Below are positions 25,401 through 38,800 of a stretch of DNA of 64,000 nt, piece after piece. This stretch comes from Membranipora membranacea. Its lineage: Eukaryota; Bryozoa; Gymnolaemata; Cheilostomatida; Membraniporidae. The notes under the pieces are model-generated. The model saw nothing but the letters and a program-made list of their open reading frames with translations, was not told the DNA's origin and did no database searches. The stretch lies in NCBI GenBank assembly GCA_914767715.1, contig OU612070.1, positions 11,365,501 through 11,429,500 on the forward strand, read 5' to 3'. Position 1 is the first letter of the stretch. Each line of letters opens with the position of its first letter. The position numbers were made by a program, and so were the translations under genes.

Positions 25401-25593
25401 TGCTTTTTTAGCATTTAATTGTCCAGCGAATCTAGCGTCACACAGAAGATGGCACAAGCCCAGACCTTTAACGAGTGCAGCTCAGAAACTGCAGCAGAAT
25501 TCAGGCACAGCCAAGGTCAGCTTAGAGAAATCGAATACACTAGTCACAAAACAACCAGATATATTCTCACCTCCTCTGGATGTAACAGCATGA
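22462..25593 (+). CDS. INSM / nerfin-1 / EGL-46 family zinc-finger transcription factor (6 exons)
   Basis: Family of neural and neuroendocrine differentiation regulators in animals. Exons 22462-22728, 23278-23431, 23711-23824, 24204-24417, 24794-24972 and 25412-25593 join in phase to 369 aa. The diagnostic part is C-terminal: finger 1 starts YTCRLCQDTY and continues LAEHQC; finger 2 is [20 protein letters not shown] followed by HKPRP, nearly identical to INSM proteins. The intron inside finger 2 lies between HK and AF. Only two fingers are present; vertebrate INSM1 has five. The annotated start lacks the SNAG repressor motif, although an upstream exon cannot be excluded. The middle has basic KKK-rich segments (for example TKKRKQK), possible nuclear localisation signals. 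Exon 1 has a second donor 21 nt downstream. Confidence 0.92.
22729..22751 (+). promoter_or_regulatory. Tandem alternative 5' splice sites in INSM exon 1
   Basis: CAG|GTAAAT at 22728/22729 and CAG|GTAAGT at 22749/22750 are 21 nt apart in frame. The downstream site has the better consensus and would add seven residues (VNFLFVQ). Both keep phase 0 into exon 2. Confidence 0.5.
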
Positions 25594-26137
25594 TTTCCAT
25601 TCATATTTATTCAATATATTATATTAATTTTATTATATATATTTAAATCAATATTATAATATTTAATGTCTTGTATCATATTGATCTCCAGTGAAGTGAT
25701 ATGTATATCATCCATCAATGTATATGTAAAAAGATTATGTTTATTGTACATTATTTATATTATGTCAATTTAATATGGCTCTCCCTTTCATTTTTCCGTC
25801 CAATCGACTGATGATAGGTTTGTTTTTCCTTACTACACTTACACATCAAATCACATTTTACAGCTCTTTTCATTCCACACATAAATTAACTGTGATATTA
25901 TTTTAATTTATATTATTGTTATTTCCAAATGACCACAGCTAATTTATTACTGCATTTGTGCATATTTCTTGGCTGTATATCTACTGATAATTTTCCTTAG
26001 TCATCCAAAGTATTACACTGTCATTGTTGCTGCATTTAACACTATTGATGTATGCTTGCATTACAAGAAGATGATTAATCCCATTGACTTATTTGCAATA
26101 TGAGGTAGCTAATTATTTATTTATTATGGCCGTATTC

Positions 26138-26143
26138 AATAAA
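26138..26143 (+). terminator. Candidate polyadenylation signal for INSM
   Basis: AATAAA 545 bp after the INSM stop, in the interval before the convergent MTARC stop at 26881. The AT-rich region offers other weak candidates. Confidence 0.25.
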
Positions 26144-26880
26144 CGTTCCAACAATAACTTCAAGTTATTTCGGCATAAATCAACAGACTAACCAAATTCA
26201 TTGCTTAGAAGAAGGCGAGTATCTTGTCATTACACGGGGAGTTGCCCTTCCACATTTGTTTACCGCCAAGAGAAGACAGCCAAATGAATAAGAAGCAAGA
26301 AAGATGGCATAGATATACTATTATCTACATTGTATTTGTGGTATAAATCAAAATCAAAATCAAAACAGAGTGAGAGGTGCATTGTTAAGGTTTTGGCATT
26401 GTTATAATCCTTCATTGTCATTGTAAATAGTGGAGAAGACAAAAGTCATTGATAATCTTTGGTTTGTATTATGCCTAATGCGATTGGAAGACTGGCCAGA
26501 AAATATAAAAAGTTGCTGATATTGGATTTGGTCATCAAATACTTTTAGACTTGGCTAAAAATGATATCAATGTTGGTTAGTATGAAAAAAATCAAAGTGT
26601 CTTGTGAGGAAATTCTTGCCTGCATGATAAATGTGTAATTTGGCTCAAGAAAAACACTGAAAATAACACAATCCAATGTTCACCAAGATGTGTAAACTCA
26701 AACCAACTAAGATAGAAAATACCTTGTTGGAAGGGAGTAAATTGATCGAACTGCATGACGTTCTTTACAGTGATTTTTGACTTACTGGCTTGATTATCTA
26801 AATGGCTAATTATTACCCTGTTACTAAGCACACTGCCTGGTAAATATTGCACATACCAAAGGAAGAGATCCCAAATATTT

Positions 26881-29800
26881 TCAGGCGATTACTGTATCAC
26901 CGACACGTATCACACCGTGTTTAGTAGTGTCTAGTATCAGATTCATACCGAACATGGGAGTCTTAGCATTATACTCCTTCAATCGATGGGTTCTATAAAT
27001 AGGGAAAAAATCAAGTTAATAAAATTGTGCTGAATGTAAAATGAACACTTTTACAAAAGTTTTTATAAAGCTCCAATACCATTAAGATCCAGCAACACGA
27101 ACCGAAGCTGCCCCAAGAGTTTTAATCAGTCAAAACTAGCCAGCTGGTCCTAACTACGGAGCCTCGGCCCATTGATATCCTGGGCTGTAGGCTGATCAGC
27201 TCACTAACATTGGCACCCATGTGCTATTACCTGCGGGCTGCAGCCGGAAAGTCGCTAAGGATCTCTTGCTATTGCATTCAATACAGAAATTAAAGAGTTG
27301 ACTCCTTTTAAAACATAGAACTTGTACAAACATATATGAAATACTAACTTGTACAGTGTGTTGAATGGCTCAGCCTTAGGATTAGGTTTCCCGGTATCAG
27401 GATTAATATTAGGGAGACCACATCTACCACAAGTTTTCTCTCCAAACAAAGCTACTCCATTAATATCAATCTCCCTCCATTCATCCTGTTAAAGAGACAT
27501 GAGGACATTGATAGTATTTTTTATATTTCCTTAGGAGTTATCTGAACACTGATGTTGAGAGAATAACTCCAACTAAATTCTTAAGGTAACGTCAAAGACC
27601 GATCCGAATATCAACATATCATATACAGTTGGAAAGCTGCCGAGCTACTGAAAACGAATACCTGAACAAAAACTTGATTCGATGACGTTGTGTCATTTAA
27701 GGGAGGAAATGAGGCAGAAAACGCTGTTTTTGTCAAAGCAGATGGAGGAGTCAAATTAATTGCAAGAAATTTCAAAACAGGTGGATTGGATACTTGGAGA
27801 TTGAGTTCATAGTAAAATTTGATTTTCTTTGATATATGACTAGTCTAAACTGACTTTTTACGTCACGCCATACAACGCATTTTTTTTTGTGAAGCCGTGA
27901 AAATATGTGAAATTTCAATCATTAATTCAGAACAGATCATAGGCTCGAAACAAAATGAATTATGATTTTCCCTTAGAGTACACTTCAAATGTCATACATA
28001 TTGACTTTCAACAAATTAGCTTGCATATTGCGAAAACAGTAGACTCTCAAATACACCTGATATTTTTCGCAACTTTTGCATAACGTCAAATGTGCTGTCC
28101 AAATGACCATTATTGTGGCCAAATAAAGTTTTTATTTGGATTAATGATTTAAATTTCACATATTTTCACAGCTTCACAAAAAAAATGCATTGTATGGCGT
28201 GACGTAAAAAGTCAGTTTAGACTAGTCATATATCAAAGAAAATCAAATTTTACGATGAACGCAATCTCTAAGTATGCATTCCACCTGGTTTGAAATTTCT
28301 TGCATTTAATTTGACTCCTCCATCTACTTTGACAAAAACAGCGTTTTCTGCCTCATTTCCTCCCTAAAATGACACAACGTCATTGAATCAGGTTTTTTTT
28401 CAGGTATCCATTTTCAGTAGCTCGGCAGCTTTCCAACAGTATGTGATATGTTGATATTCGGATCGGTCTTTGTCATTACCTTAAGGAAATGGACTGATTA
28501 ATTAAGTATCCTATCAGTATAAAATGTACACTATCGCTCAGTTTGATGGGATTTTGTGGCATTGTCAGATATTGGTATGACATAGGCAAAAAACTACTTT
28601 TCAATTAGTTTGATTCATAGACTTAATATACTATATATATATACTACACTATACTGTATATTAAGTCTATGGTTTGAGTGCTCAAACTCTGCCCGGATAG
28701 CTGGGTGTGGCATAACATTGTCAACCACATCCCAAACACAGCAGCTGTGGTTTAGAGGTGCTTGATAGTGAATGATAGAACCAGCCACCTGGCCAGAGTT
28801 TGAGCACCTGACTAAACTAATTGAGGAGTAACTTTGCAAATTTTGCTGCAGTAGTTTACTGAAAATCGAGTAGTACATCGAGCACATTCTTACATGTCTA
28901 AACCTAAACTTAGATTAGCGTATCCCTTCTCATCACCTGCCCATCAATTTAACTACACCTTATATTTAAAATTAACGACAAATATGAGCAGGTAATGGTG
29001 AATTTTGTTAACATCATTTTTGAATTTTTGAAGGCAATGTACGTACTACTTACCTCATCATACGGCTTCTGGACACCATCCACTAGTATGTTTGGTCTGA
29101 AGTTCCTGTATGACACCACAGTACTACCGACATCTTCGTTTACTTTGTCTACTGAAGCTGTGCTACACAGCAAGTAAGGGTAGCCATCCGCAAACATGGT
29201 CTGAAATAATTAATTAAAAAGCATATTTCTTACAACAGAAGAAAATTAAAACTTATCTCCAACAAATAGACACATCATAAGGGTCTACTCATTGCACAAG
29301 TTCTTTAACTAATTACCCGCTCTCCCCTGATTGTAAGAGCAGAGTTATTTTTACACATCTGAGAGCTTCTTGTGGTATGAGCTGGGAAAGAGACAAAATA
29401 AGATCAGTGAACCACTTCTATTCAATTCCTACTCTATAGTTGAAAATCACTACCAATCAATCAAACAGCCTTGATGTTGACGTACTATGCCATTATAAAA
29501 TCAACAATCACAACTATACAATGCCCAATGAAGTCAACACATGACAAAAATATAATCCCAATGACGAAAATTTTGATTCCAAAGATTTAGCAAAAATGTG
29601 ACCAGATATTTTGACCGTGAGAGAAGCCAGCATTATTGACAGCTCCAATCCTTACTTATGGTTACAATAATCTGCTATCCCACTAAGAATGAATAGTTAG
29701 CTATTTTTTTATAAAATCACTGTGCTTCCAATTTCTAGAAACGAAAATATCATAATCCTAGTCTGAGCCCCCCAGACTTTTGCCCCTCGCCCTACGGCCC

Positions 29801-32800
29801 CCCCGGCGAGGGAAAGTCTGAGAACAATGCAGGATCTTACTGGAGTTGTCTGCTCTTGAGTGTTATAAGTCATTCATTCATTCATGACATTGACAAAAGG
29901 TCATACAATGTGTATTATTGGACCCTAGGCTATATGAAGTAAGATTAATGTAGAAGCAAGGTGAATGCTATTTTCAAAAGAATTCGCGAATTAGGTCAAT
30001 ATTTTGGACACGTGATCATAACAAACATAGATTTCAAGTAGATGACATAGAATTGGCCGGCGTGGGAAGGAGTAGACAACTACCACTAATAAAACATATA
30101 ATGTATTGAACCAGGTACAGGTGATTTAAATATCAGAGGAGTTTGCATTTGAACTTGGTATTAAGTTTGAAAGTTAACCTTGGTTCAAAAGGTTCTAAAT
30201 CTTGATTGAAACAGCCCAGGGACTCATTCAATATGTTGAGTGAGTTGTCCCCTCTTTCATCAAAACAACCAAATCTATGTCATCCTAAGTAGTGTTATTT
30301 TACATAGATTTGGGGACTTAGTCTTCTCGGCTTGCTTTTTTCTCCGACGAACGAACCGCAGTATCAAACATATCAAACACAGTCTGAATCTGTGATTTAC
30401 TGCAATTAATTCTATTAATTCTTATGTATATGTAGTGAGTCAGGCTCAGGGGTTTGGGGGTTTCCAGCTTGTCTAACTATCAAGGAGAATAGGGGGTGTC
30501 GCGGGCTGCGAGGGGAACTAATCCAATGCCTGAATGGCACATATAAAATATTTTTACAGCAATACATTGAGGTTTACATTCATTCGAAAGCTTGTAGTGC
30601 TTGATTAATACAGAGAGTTGGTCCCTGATTAATACAGACGAGAAGCGCCAAATCGTTTTTTTATGAGTTAGTCGTCCCCTCTTTGAACAAAACACCCAAA
30701 TCTATGTCATTCTATGTTGTGTTATTTTACATAGATTTGATGACTTAGTCTACTTGGCTTGCTTTTTCTCCAGATAAAGCGAACAGCGGTATCAAACATA
30801 TTGAACACGGTCTGAATATGTGATTAACAGCAATTAATTGTATTAATTCTTATGTATGCGTCGTGAGTCAAGCTGATAGTTTTGGGGGGTTTCCAACTGG
30901 TGTCATCGAGGAGGATACGGAGTGTCGTGGGCTGTAAGGGAAACTGATACAATACCTCAATGGTACATAAAACATTAATTTTACAGCAATACATTGAGGT
31001 TTGCATTCATTCAGAGGTTGTAGTTCTTGATTAATACAGAAAGTTGGACCCCGATTAATACAGACGCGAAGCGCCAAATCGATTTTTTTATGAGCGAGTT
31101 GTCCCCTCTTTGAACAAAACAACCAAATCTATGTCATCCTACGTAGTGCTATTTTACATAGATTTGAGGACTTAGTCTACTTGGCTTGCTTTTTCTCCAG
31201 ATAAAGCGAACAGCGGTATCAAACATATTGAACACGGTCTGAATATGTGATTAACAGCAATTAATTGTATTAATTCTTATGTATGCGTCGTGAGTCAAGC
31301 TGATAGTTTTGGGGGGTTTCCAACTGGTGTCATCGAGGAGGATACGGAGTGTCGTGGGCTGTAAGAGAAACTGATACAATACCTCAATGGTACATAAAAC
31401 ATTAATTTTACAGCAATACATTGAGGTTTGCATTCATTCAGAGGTTGTAGTTCTTGATTAATACAGAAAGTTGGTCCCCGATTAATACAGACGCGAAGCG
31501 CCAAATCGATTTTTTTATGAGCGAGTTGTCCCCTCTTTGAACAAAACAACCAAATCTATGTCATCCTACGTAGTGCTATTTTACATAGATTTGAGGACTT
31601 AGTCTACTTGGCTTGCTTTTTTGCAATGATGAACTGGCAGTGTTATTAAAAAATCTTTATCGTATTAATTCTTATGCGTGTGTACAAAATGATGTAGTAT
31701 GTCTAACCAAAGAATTTTAATGATTGCAACTAGTGTCAACAGCGAGAATGGAATGTGCCATGAATAGTAATTGAATCATAAACGGTAGATGGTATATATA
31801 TATGAAACAGACGAGGGAGGCCAACAATATTTTTATGAGTTCACTCTCTGACCTACAACCAAATCTATGTCATACTATGCAGGATTGAAAAACATAGATT
31901 TGAAAATTTAGTCTATTTGACTGGATTTGCTTGTCAATTCACAAGCAAATGCATTGCTCAAGGTCTGGTTGACCAACTGCACTTAACCATGTTAGTTCAT
32001 ATATTTTTATATAGAAAACAACTCAGTAGTGTTTGAAACCAAGGAGTAGAATGCAAAGATCAATTCCATGTTTTCTCACGCTACAACGTAGATCTGATTT
32101 CACTGATCAGAGAGTGGACAACTCTTTATGATGTCGATTTTGTTACGATACTAGGACTAGGATCTTGTACACTCAAGTCCTGAAAATATTCAAATATCTG
32201 TGTGTGACTTATTAAGTGATTTTCAACTAATATATTATTGAAGATATACCATCACCTTCTTACATGTAAAAATAATACTGAAATAAAAAGCATAAAAGGC
32301 ACAGAAGTCATGGATTATAAAATTGAAATAAACAACAGGTTTGTAGGTTTGCTTTTGTGAATAAAAGTTTATGTAAAAATACTGCATAGAAGGCATAAAA
32401 GTCATGGATTATAAAATTGAAATAAACAACAGGTTTGTAGGTTTGCTTTTGAGAATAAAAGCTTACGTAAAAATACTGCATAGAAGGCATAAAAGTCATT
32501 ACAAAATTGAAATAAACAACAGGTTTGTAGGTTTCTCTTTGAACATTTATAGGAAAATGAATGATTGCAAGGTATGCAAGTGTGTATGATACGTCTCACA
32601 ATGAGATGGACAACACTTCTTTTAGGTTTCTTCGGTATGCTTCTTCAGCTTTCCCAAGAGATACTTTGTCAGCTAGTTGAATGCCATTGATAATAACCTA
32701 GAAAACAATAAAATCAAAGGTTAATTCAGCAAGGCAAGTGTATTTTGATATTTACCAACCAGGTCCAGACCAGAAAAGATGGAAGCTGAACATTGTAATA

Positions 32801-35800
32801 ATTATTCTTATACACATTGGAGAATGACTGTAGAGCTAAAACTTCAAAACCTTATGGATTCAATCATCTTGCCAATATAAGTACAACTGTAAAAGTCAGC
32901 AATGTGCCTTGCAGCTGGGATGATTGAAATGAAACAGGTTACCTTAATTCCAGTTGACAAAACAAGTTTCTCATCACTCTCTTGTCATTCAGATTGTGTT
33001 TGGTCACAGAGTTAGAGTTAAAACCTCCAACTCCTTGATTTGATACGTATTTGAGGGCTCTATACGTTGTTGGACATCATATTTGTTTGCGAATGATAAT
33101 GGCTATTTCAATGTTACATACTCCCTTATTTGTATGTCTGATCACTAGAACTCCCTTTTGAAGTGCTGGTATGCTTACCTTAGGCAAGTAGTTGAACCAA
33201 AACCAATCCTCTAGCGCAAATTTCCTGTTGGCTCCCACTATTCCAGCTCGTGCACATCGGAGCACTACTTTCGTAAATTTGTCATCCTGATAATAAAAGA
33301 CACATCAACATAAAATTTGCAACTTTAAATATTTGATAAGAGAGAACCAAAACAGAAAGTAGAGGTCATTTTTCTTAACATATTAGGTGTTATGTGCCCT
33401 TTGAGCATGTTAGGATAACTTCAAATTTATAATTCAGTGGTGTGGCCAAGGATTTATATTGTAACAAGCTGGTCAATGTTAGTCATTTATATTAAAAGTC
33501 AGTTATTTCTCACCTGTGTATCACCAATCAATATTGGAGACATAGCAGCTCTCTTCAAGCGAGACATGGCCCCTTCAGTACCTTTTATAAATGTAGCTTC
33601 CTCATCTCCAGCTGCACACTTAACTGCTAGTTCTTGTAGCATTATCTGTAATATGAATAAAATAGGAGCATTGTCAATGGAACAACACAGTCAGGGGTCT
33701 TTCAATCAGAGTGTGACTGTGTGATGCACTCATTCAAATATCGTTCGTTTGGTCTTTCAAGTAGACAAATTAGTTCCCAAATCGCTCACTCAGAATGTAT
33801 ATAGTTTGTCAATGGGAGAGGGAGAGAGACCCTCGCAATTTTCATTTTAGCTATGTTTAATTGTTCCATGATTTGTCATGATGGGGTATTTTATATATTG
33901 GCTATTCAGTCTGGTGACGAGGAAGTCTGGTGAGTTTTTTTCATCAACTGTTGTTGTACAAGCAGCATGATTGAGGTGTTACTATCTGTTGTCATCTCTT
34001 TGTCAGAAAATATTTCACACATACACCTTTTGGAACAATAAATTAGTCAGATGCCACAATAATCCAATTGATCACATCACACTACAAAAGCTTCGATCTT
34101 CAATTCTACTCTTACTCTAGGGTATATTTCTACAAACAGACTCAAAGCTTTTTACCCTGATTTCATTCTACCCAGCTACTTTATTACACAAAACGTCTTT
34201 GGTAGAATAAAAATGAATGGAGGTAGCACACCAAACATCAAACTACGCTGAGACTACCTAACATATCTAAATTGAAAAATTATTGGTAGAGACAACTGAA
34301 CACCATATACATGTATCTATATATACATATATTATTGTTCACAACTTTTTGTTTGCAACTTACAGTACGCTGCTCACAGAAACCTGGCCTTCTTTTCTTC
34401 CCATGCCTGCAATCCAGATACTGTGAACCCACATCCGTAAAAGCCTGGTGCACTCCGTCAATTCTCTCAATATATATTCTCTTTTGCAGGAGCCCTACAA
34501 GGAAAATAATTCAAGTATGATTTGTTAGTATTTGGTAGGAAACCATAGCCCCCAGCCCACTAGTAAATAATATTTCAGAGAATTCCAACTCTTGATTTAC
34601 TATACCCAATAGTAACTAAGTTGCAACCATAGTAATTAAGTTCCAACTATAGATGAATGTGAATTCACCAAATTGTCTATTATTCTCTTTTGTGATATAC
34701 CCAACCTAGGGTTACCAGTACCAAACTTTGGTCCACTCTAGCTTATTGCGATTCTAATATGTAGAACCTATCTATCAATTTAATTCTTCATCATAGGCAT
34801 TCTACCTAGGCTCATCAGTGTTACGGGATTGTGAATGTGTATTTAGCAGGCCCCCTACTTTGTTTGTCTGCTTGTGATTCACCTTTAATGTCTGATTCAC
34901 CCAAAATTGTGGGGAGCACAGGAAGGTTGTCAACAAGGTCAAGCGGTGTTTGTGGTTCTGTTTGCTCATAAGGCCTCCTGGAAAGGCAATCAGCATTGGT
35001 ATTAGTTTTCCCACTTTTGTGTTTGATGTCATAGTTGTACGGCTGAAGCAATAGTGACCAGCGACCTAGTCTGCCCTCTATGCTTTTCAAGTGTTTATCT
35101 GCAACGTAATGTCAATGAGTATTTATAATCTTTGGTAATGTTTGCATTTCTCTACTGCTGTAACCAGGGCTAGTCCCTCCTTGAGTGTTATAGAATAATT
35201 TTTAAAAAAAAACAGTAGTATAGATCAGAATATCAGAACAACAGAAAGTAAGCTGGGTTTGGTGGAATAAGGTATAAATAGATTTTTTTCAAGAAATCAT
35301 AAATAGATGTCACTAATTTTTAGGCCTTAGCAACTTGATTCCTTGGTCTTTAACATGTTGTTATAGATGAGTGAGGTATTACTATTTGCTATGTCATTTG
35401 CCATTTAAAAAAGATATGAGGCTGAATTTAATACTCTAACGGAACATGATTAATATTTTGCATGACTTGCTTGGGCAGTTTCATAGCTCAATTGCCTAAA
35501 AATTACAACACTTGATAATAATAATTTTAATTTTTTGACCATTACAGTGGTGTGAGAGATTATATTATTTTACCAACAGGCTAGTTGATGCAGCCCAATT
35601 AATTAAATCAGAATGTCAAACTTCACCTAAAACAAAATTATTTTCATGACATTATTTTTGGCTGAAGATGGCTCCATCCATAACAGTTCTATTATTTAAA
35701 AAGATCAAACCAAATCTGGGGCTGATAAATAAAGGTGTTTCTATTATATGTTGTAATTACAAAATAAGATTAAATCTTCATAAGCAGGATTAGCTTCCTT

Positions 35801-38800
35801 ACACAAACATAGAACATATATGTCAGGCAGCATGGCAATTATTTTTGCTGGTATGAATGGAAACAGAACAATATAATTGATTACACCCATGCTTGCACCA
35901 AAGGTACCAGAGACATGAGGATGTTTCATACCCAATAAACAAAACAAACAGTGTCTCAGATGTTTTAGGTATCTTAGATGATAAACAATGCTCAAATTTA
36001 GATAGTGCAAAGCAATAAAAGCATCCACTCTTCAATAGAAAGATTATAACATCTGAAATATTCACATGTGTATGCCTTAAAACCTCACTTATTGCTTGAA
36101 TTTTGATTACATTAGTGAATCTTGGACAATTATGTCAGCCATGAACTTGCTCTTGGCATTCTCCAGATTACCAATCATTGTGAGAGTGAAGTAGATTGCT
36201 CTACCTGTTTTAATATTAATGCTATATCCTTTCACCTGTTTGGTGAGGGAATAGTGTTCCAAAAGATTATCGTAATTTTATCCAGCTTTATTCACTTGGA
36301 AGATTGGTGTGCATATTCACACAACCATCCACCCCTACCCCATCATCCCAGTCAATTTTTCTTCCTATAGAAATATAAGGGCAAATATATGTTTATTCAA
36401 TTGCAGCGGATTCCTGAAGCTCTATGCATCTAAGCATTTGCCCGTGTCCAGTGTTTCCTTTGGTCAATGAGAAACCTATTTTCCTAGATAAGTACCAACA
36501 CTTATGTTGAATATTGGTGTGATTATTCGCTTGGAAATGAAGATGACCTGCATCCTACAGCTGAGTCAAAACAAGATATGATCCACACAATATTCATCAT
36601 CAAAGGTCACCCAGTAAATAAAAGTGCATCATTTATTTCAGCATGATATTTTGTAGACACTGACTATTGAACCTCTATGGCATGCTCATGCTCTATCCTG
36701 CATAATTCCAGCAAGAATAAACTGGCTTAATCACATTTTTTGAACTCATATAAAACATACAAAACATACAAAACATATAAAACATAACACAACACCTCAA
36801 TTCCTTGTAACGGCTTTAAATTACTGACCCTGGAATCGGTATGGGATGATGCTGATGGAGACCTGCCCAAATATAAATGTACAGTTTGAGTGTAGCCTTG
36901 CTAGAAAAAAAAATAGCGGATTAAAACAGCTGTAAAACTAACTAATTATGATAAAGATAAGGAAGTAGCTCTGCTGGTTTGGTTGCATGCCCTTCACACA
37001 CAGGATCATTTTCCGCTTCAGTCTTCTGACTAATGGGTTCTGTGGATGCCCAGGTGGATCCGACCTGCCTGCAAATTTTGTACTGAATTTGGCAGCTTGA
37101 TTTCTCAGTATTTGAGCTGAAACAGACCTTGTGATTTTAGCCAACATTCTAAGACTGCTAAACAGGTATATATACCAGCTAACACACATTGGAACTTGCA
37201 ATTGTTGTTCTATGTGAGTAGATGGGGTGTATCCATAGGTAGGTAAGCAGGTTAGGAAACTTAGGAAAAGAAAACCTTAACATGCCATAATAGCATGAAT
37301 ATGCATTGACTCTATTTATGTTTATCTCAGGGTGCTAAGGGGGTCCGTCGACATTTTACTGCTACTTCCGCTTTTATTGGCAAATTTCTATACGTTATAA
37401 TGTTCAGAGCTCATCAAAAAATTCAAAACTGAAACATGTGAGTTATTCCTCAGCATAATGGTCTGTCTCAAAACATACCTCAACGTCAATGGGCAAGGCT
37501 AGAAAACACAGCCTCCTAACATCACAAGTTCTAAATTGGTTGCAGAGAATTTTGACTTTTCTTATTATTCTATTCACAGACAATCTACCAAAATCACATA
37601 TTTTCTTGACTGTTAGCAGTTAACTCAAGCTCTAGTTCCTACCGCCTAGGACTCCCATGTGATCTTTTAATCACAATAAAATATTGCTCTCAGCCATTTA
37701 CCACCCTACGCAATAAGTTGATCGAAATATTCAATCCAAGGTTGATTAAAAGGTTGATAAAATCAAATGTCTTGTCATATGCCACATTCTGAAACATGGG
37801 CGCCAAAGTTCATTGCCCTAGTAGCGAGGCTGCAATATCTGTGCCAGGTTGCTCTCTGTTTGCAGGTCGGACCACAGCACTGGGGGCCAACCAAACCCCA
37901 GTAGTCGATGGACCGCAGTGGGATTCGAGCCCTCAACCTTCAGCATCTGCATGCTAAAGGTGTGGTGCTCTAACCAACTGAGCCACCTCCTACTCAAAGT
38001 ATCAAACACAGTAGGGATCGGATATGATGTCCCTCAAATGATATTGTTAATCAAAGTTTCCTGCTTGTTAGTTTTTATCCCAAAAAGGGCTGGAATCTCT
38101 AAAAACTGCCTCCATATTGAAAAAAAAAGATTTTCTGGCAGAGGCCCTTACCCCCTAGGATGAAGGCACCCATCCCGCCTGGCTCTACCACTTGAAAACC
38201 AATGGATACAGACCTGGATATTCCCTATTCTGTACCTCAAGTAAAATTTGTCCAAAAAGTGGTGCGGCCAATCGGTATGCTCCCGAACAAAAAGAAGCCA
38301 AAGCAGAAAGGTTTGCCACGCATGATCTGATGCATTTACGTTAGAGAGAAAGCTGTAATTTGTCTCAATCAAAAACTAGTGTGCGAGTTTAAATAGTACA
38401 TAACATTGCATGGGCTATTCATATTCAAAGACAGGGAAATAATTTGATGCAACGCTCATTTCAGTTTACAGGCAGGACCGAGCACACTCAGTGAACTCAT
38501 ATGGTGTGAGAGTTCATCCACCACACACTCCTTGAAAATGCCCTCAGCTCATCCATGACACCCATTTTATTTGCCTCAAACCCATCTCGCGAGGGAAATA
38601 ATAATTATGAAGGGCTTGCCAAAACTCAGTTAGCTGTCACAATCCAATCTGGCTACTTACATTGCATTGAGATTATTTTGTTGTATCGCTCTGCTTAAAC
38701 CCTATCCCCCTCCTTGGAAATTGATATCATGCTGTGGATGGGCACACCACAGAAACCAACAACACCTTTCACAGCATATGACTACAAATTCAAACTTGAT

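Noticed and set aside
30480-31549. Repeated 60-84-codon minus-strand frames
   Set aside because: They recur every 427 bp because of the tandem array and have no recognisable protein features.
30247-31905. CRISPR-like regular array
   Set aside because: Unit length is 427 bp with no short unique spacers, and the genome is eukaryotic.
35744-36065. 94-codon minus-strand frame in TE2 as a linking exon of the carried gene
   Set aside because: Possible exon pieces exist, but no combination of splice sites joined both neighbouring blocks in phase, so it was left unresolved.
37911-37993. Functional tRNA gene
   Set aside because: A and B boxes are present but acceptor ends do not pair and the T-stem has a mismatch; also duplicated with TE2.
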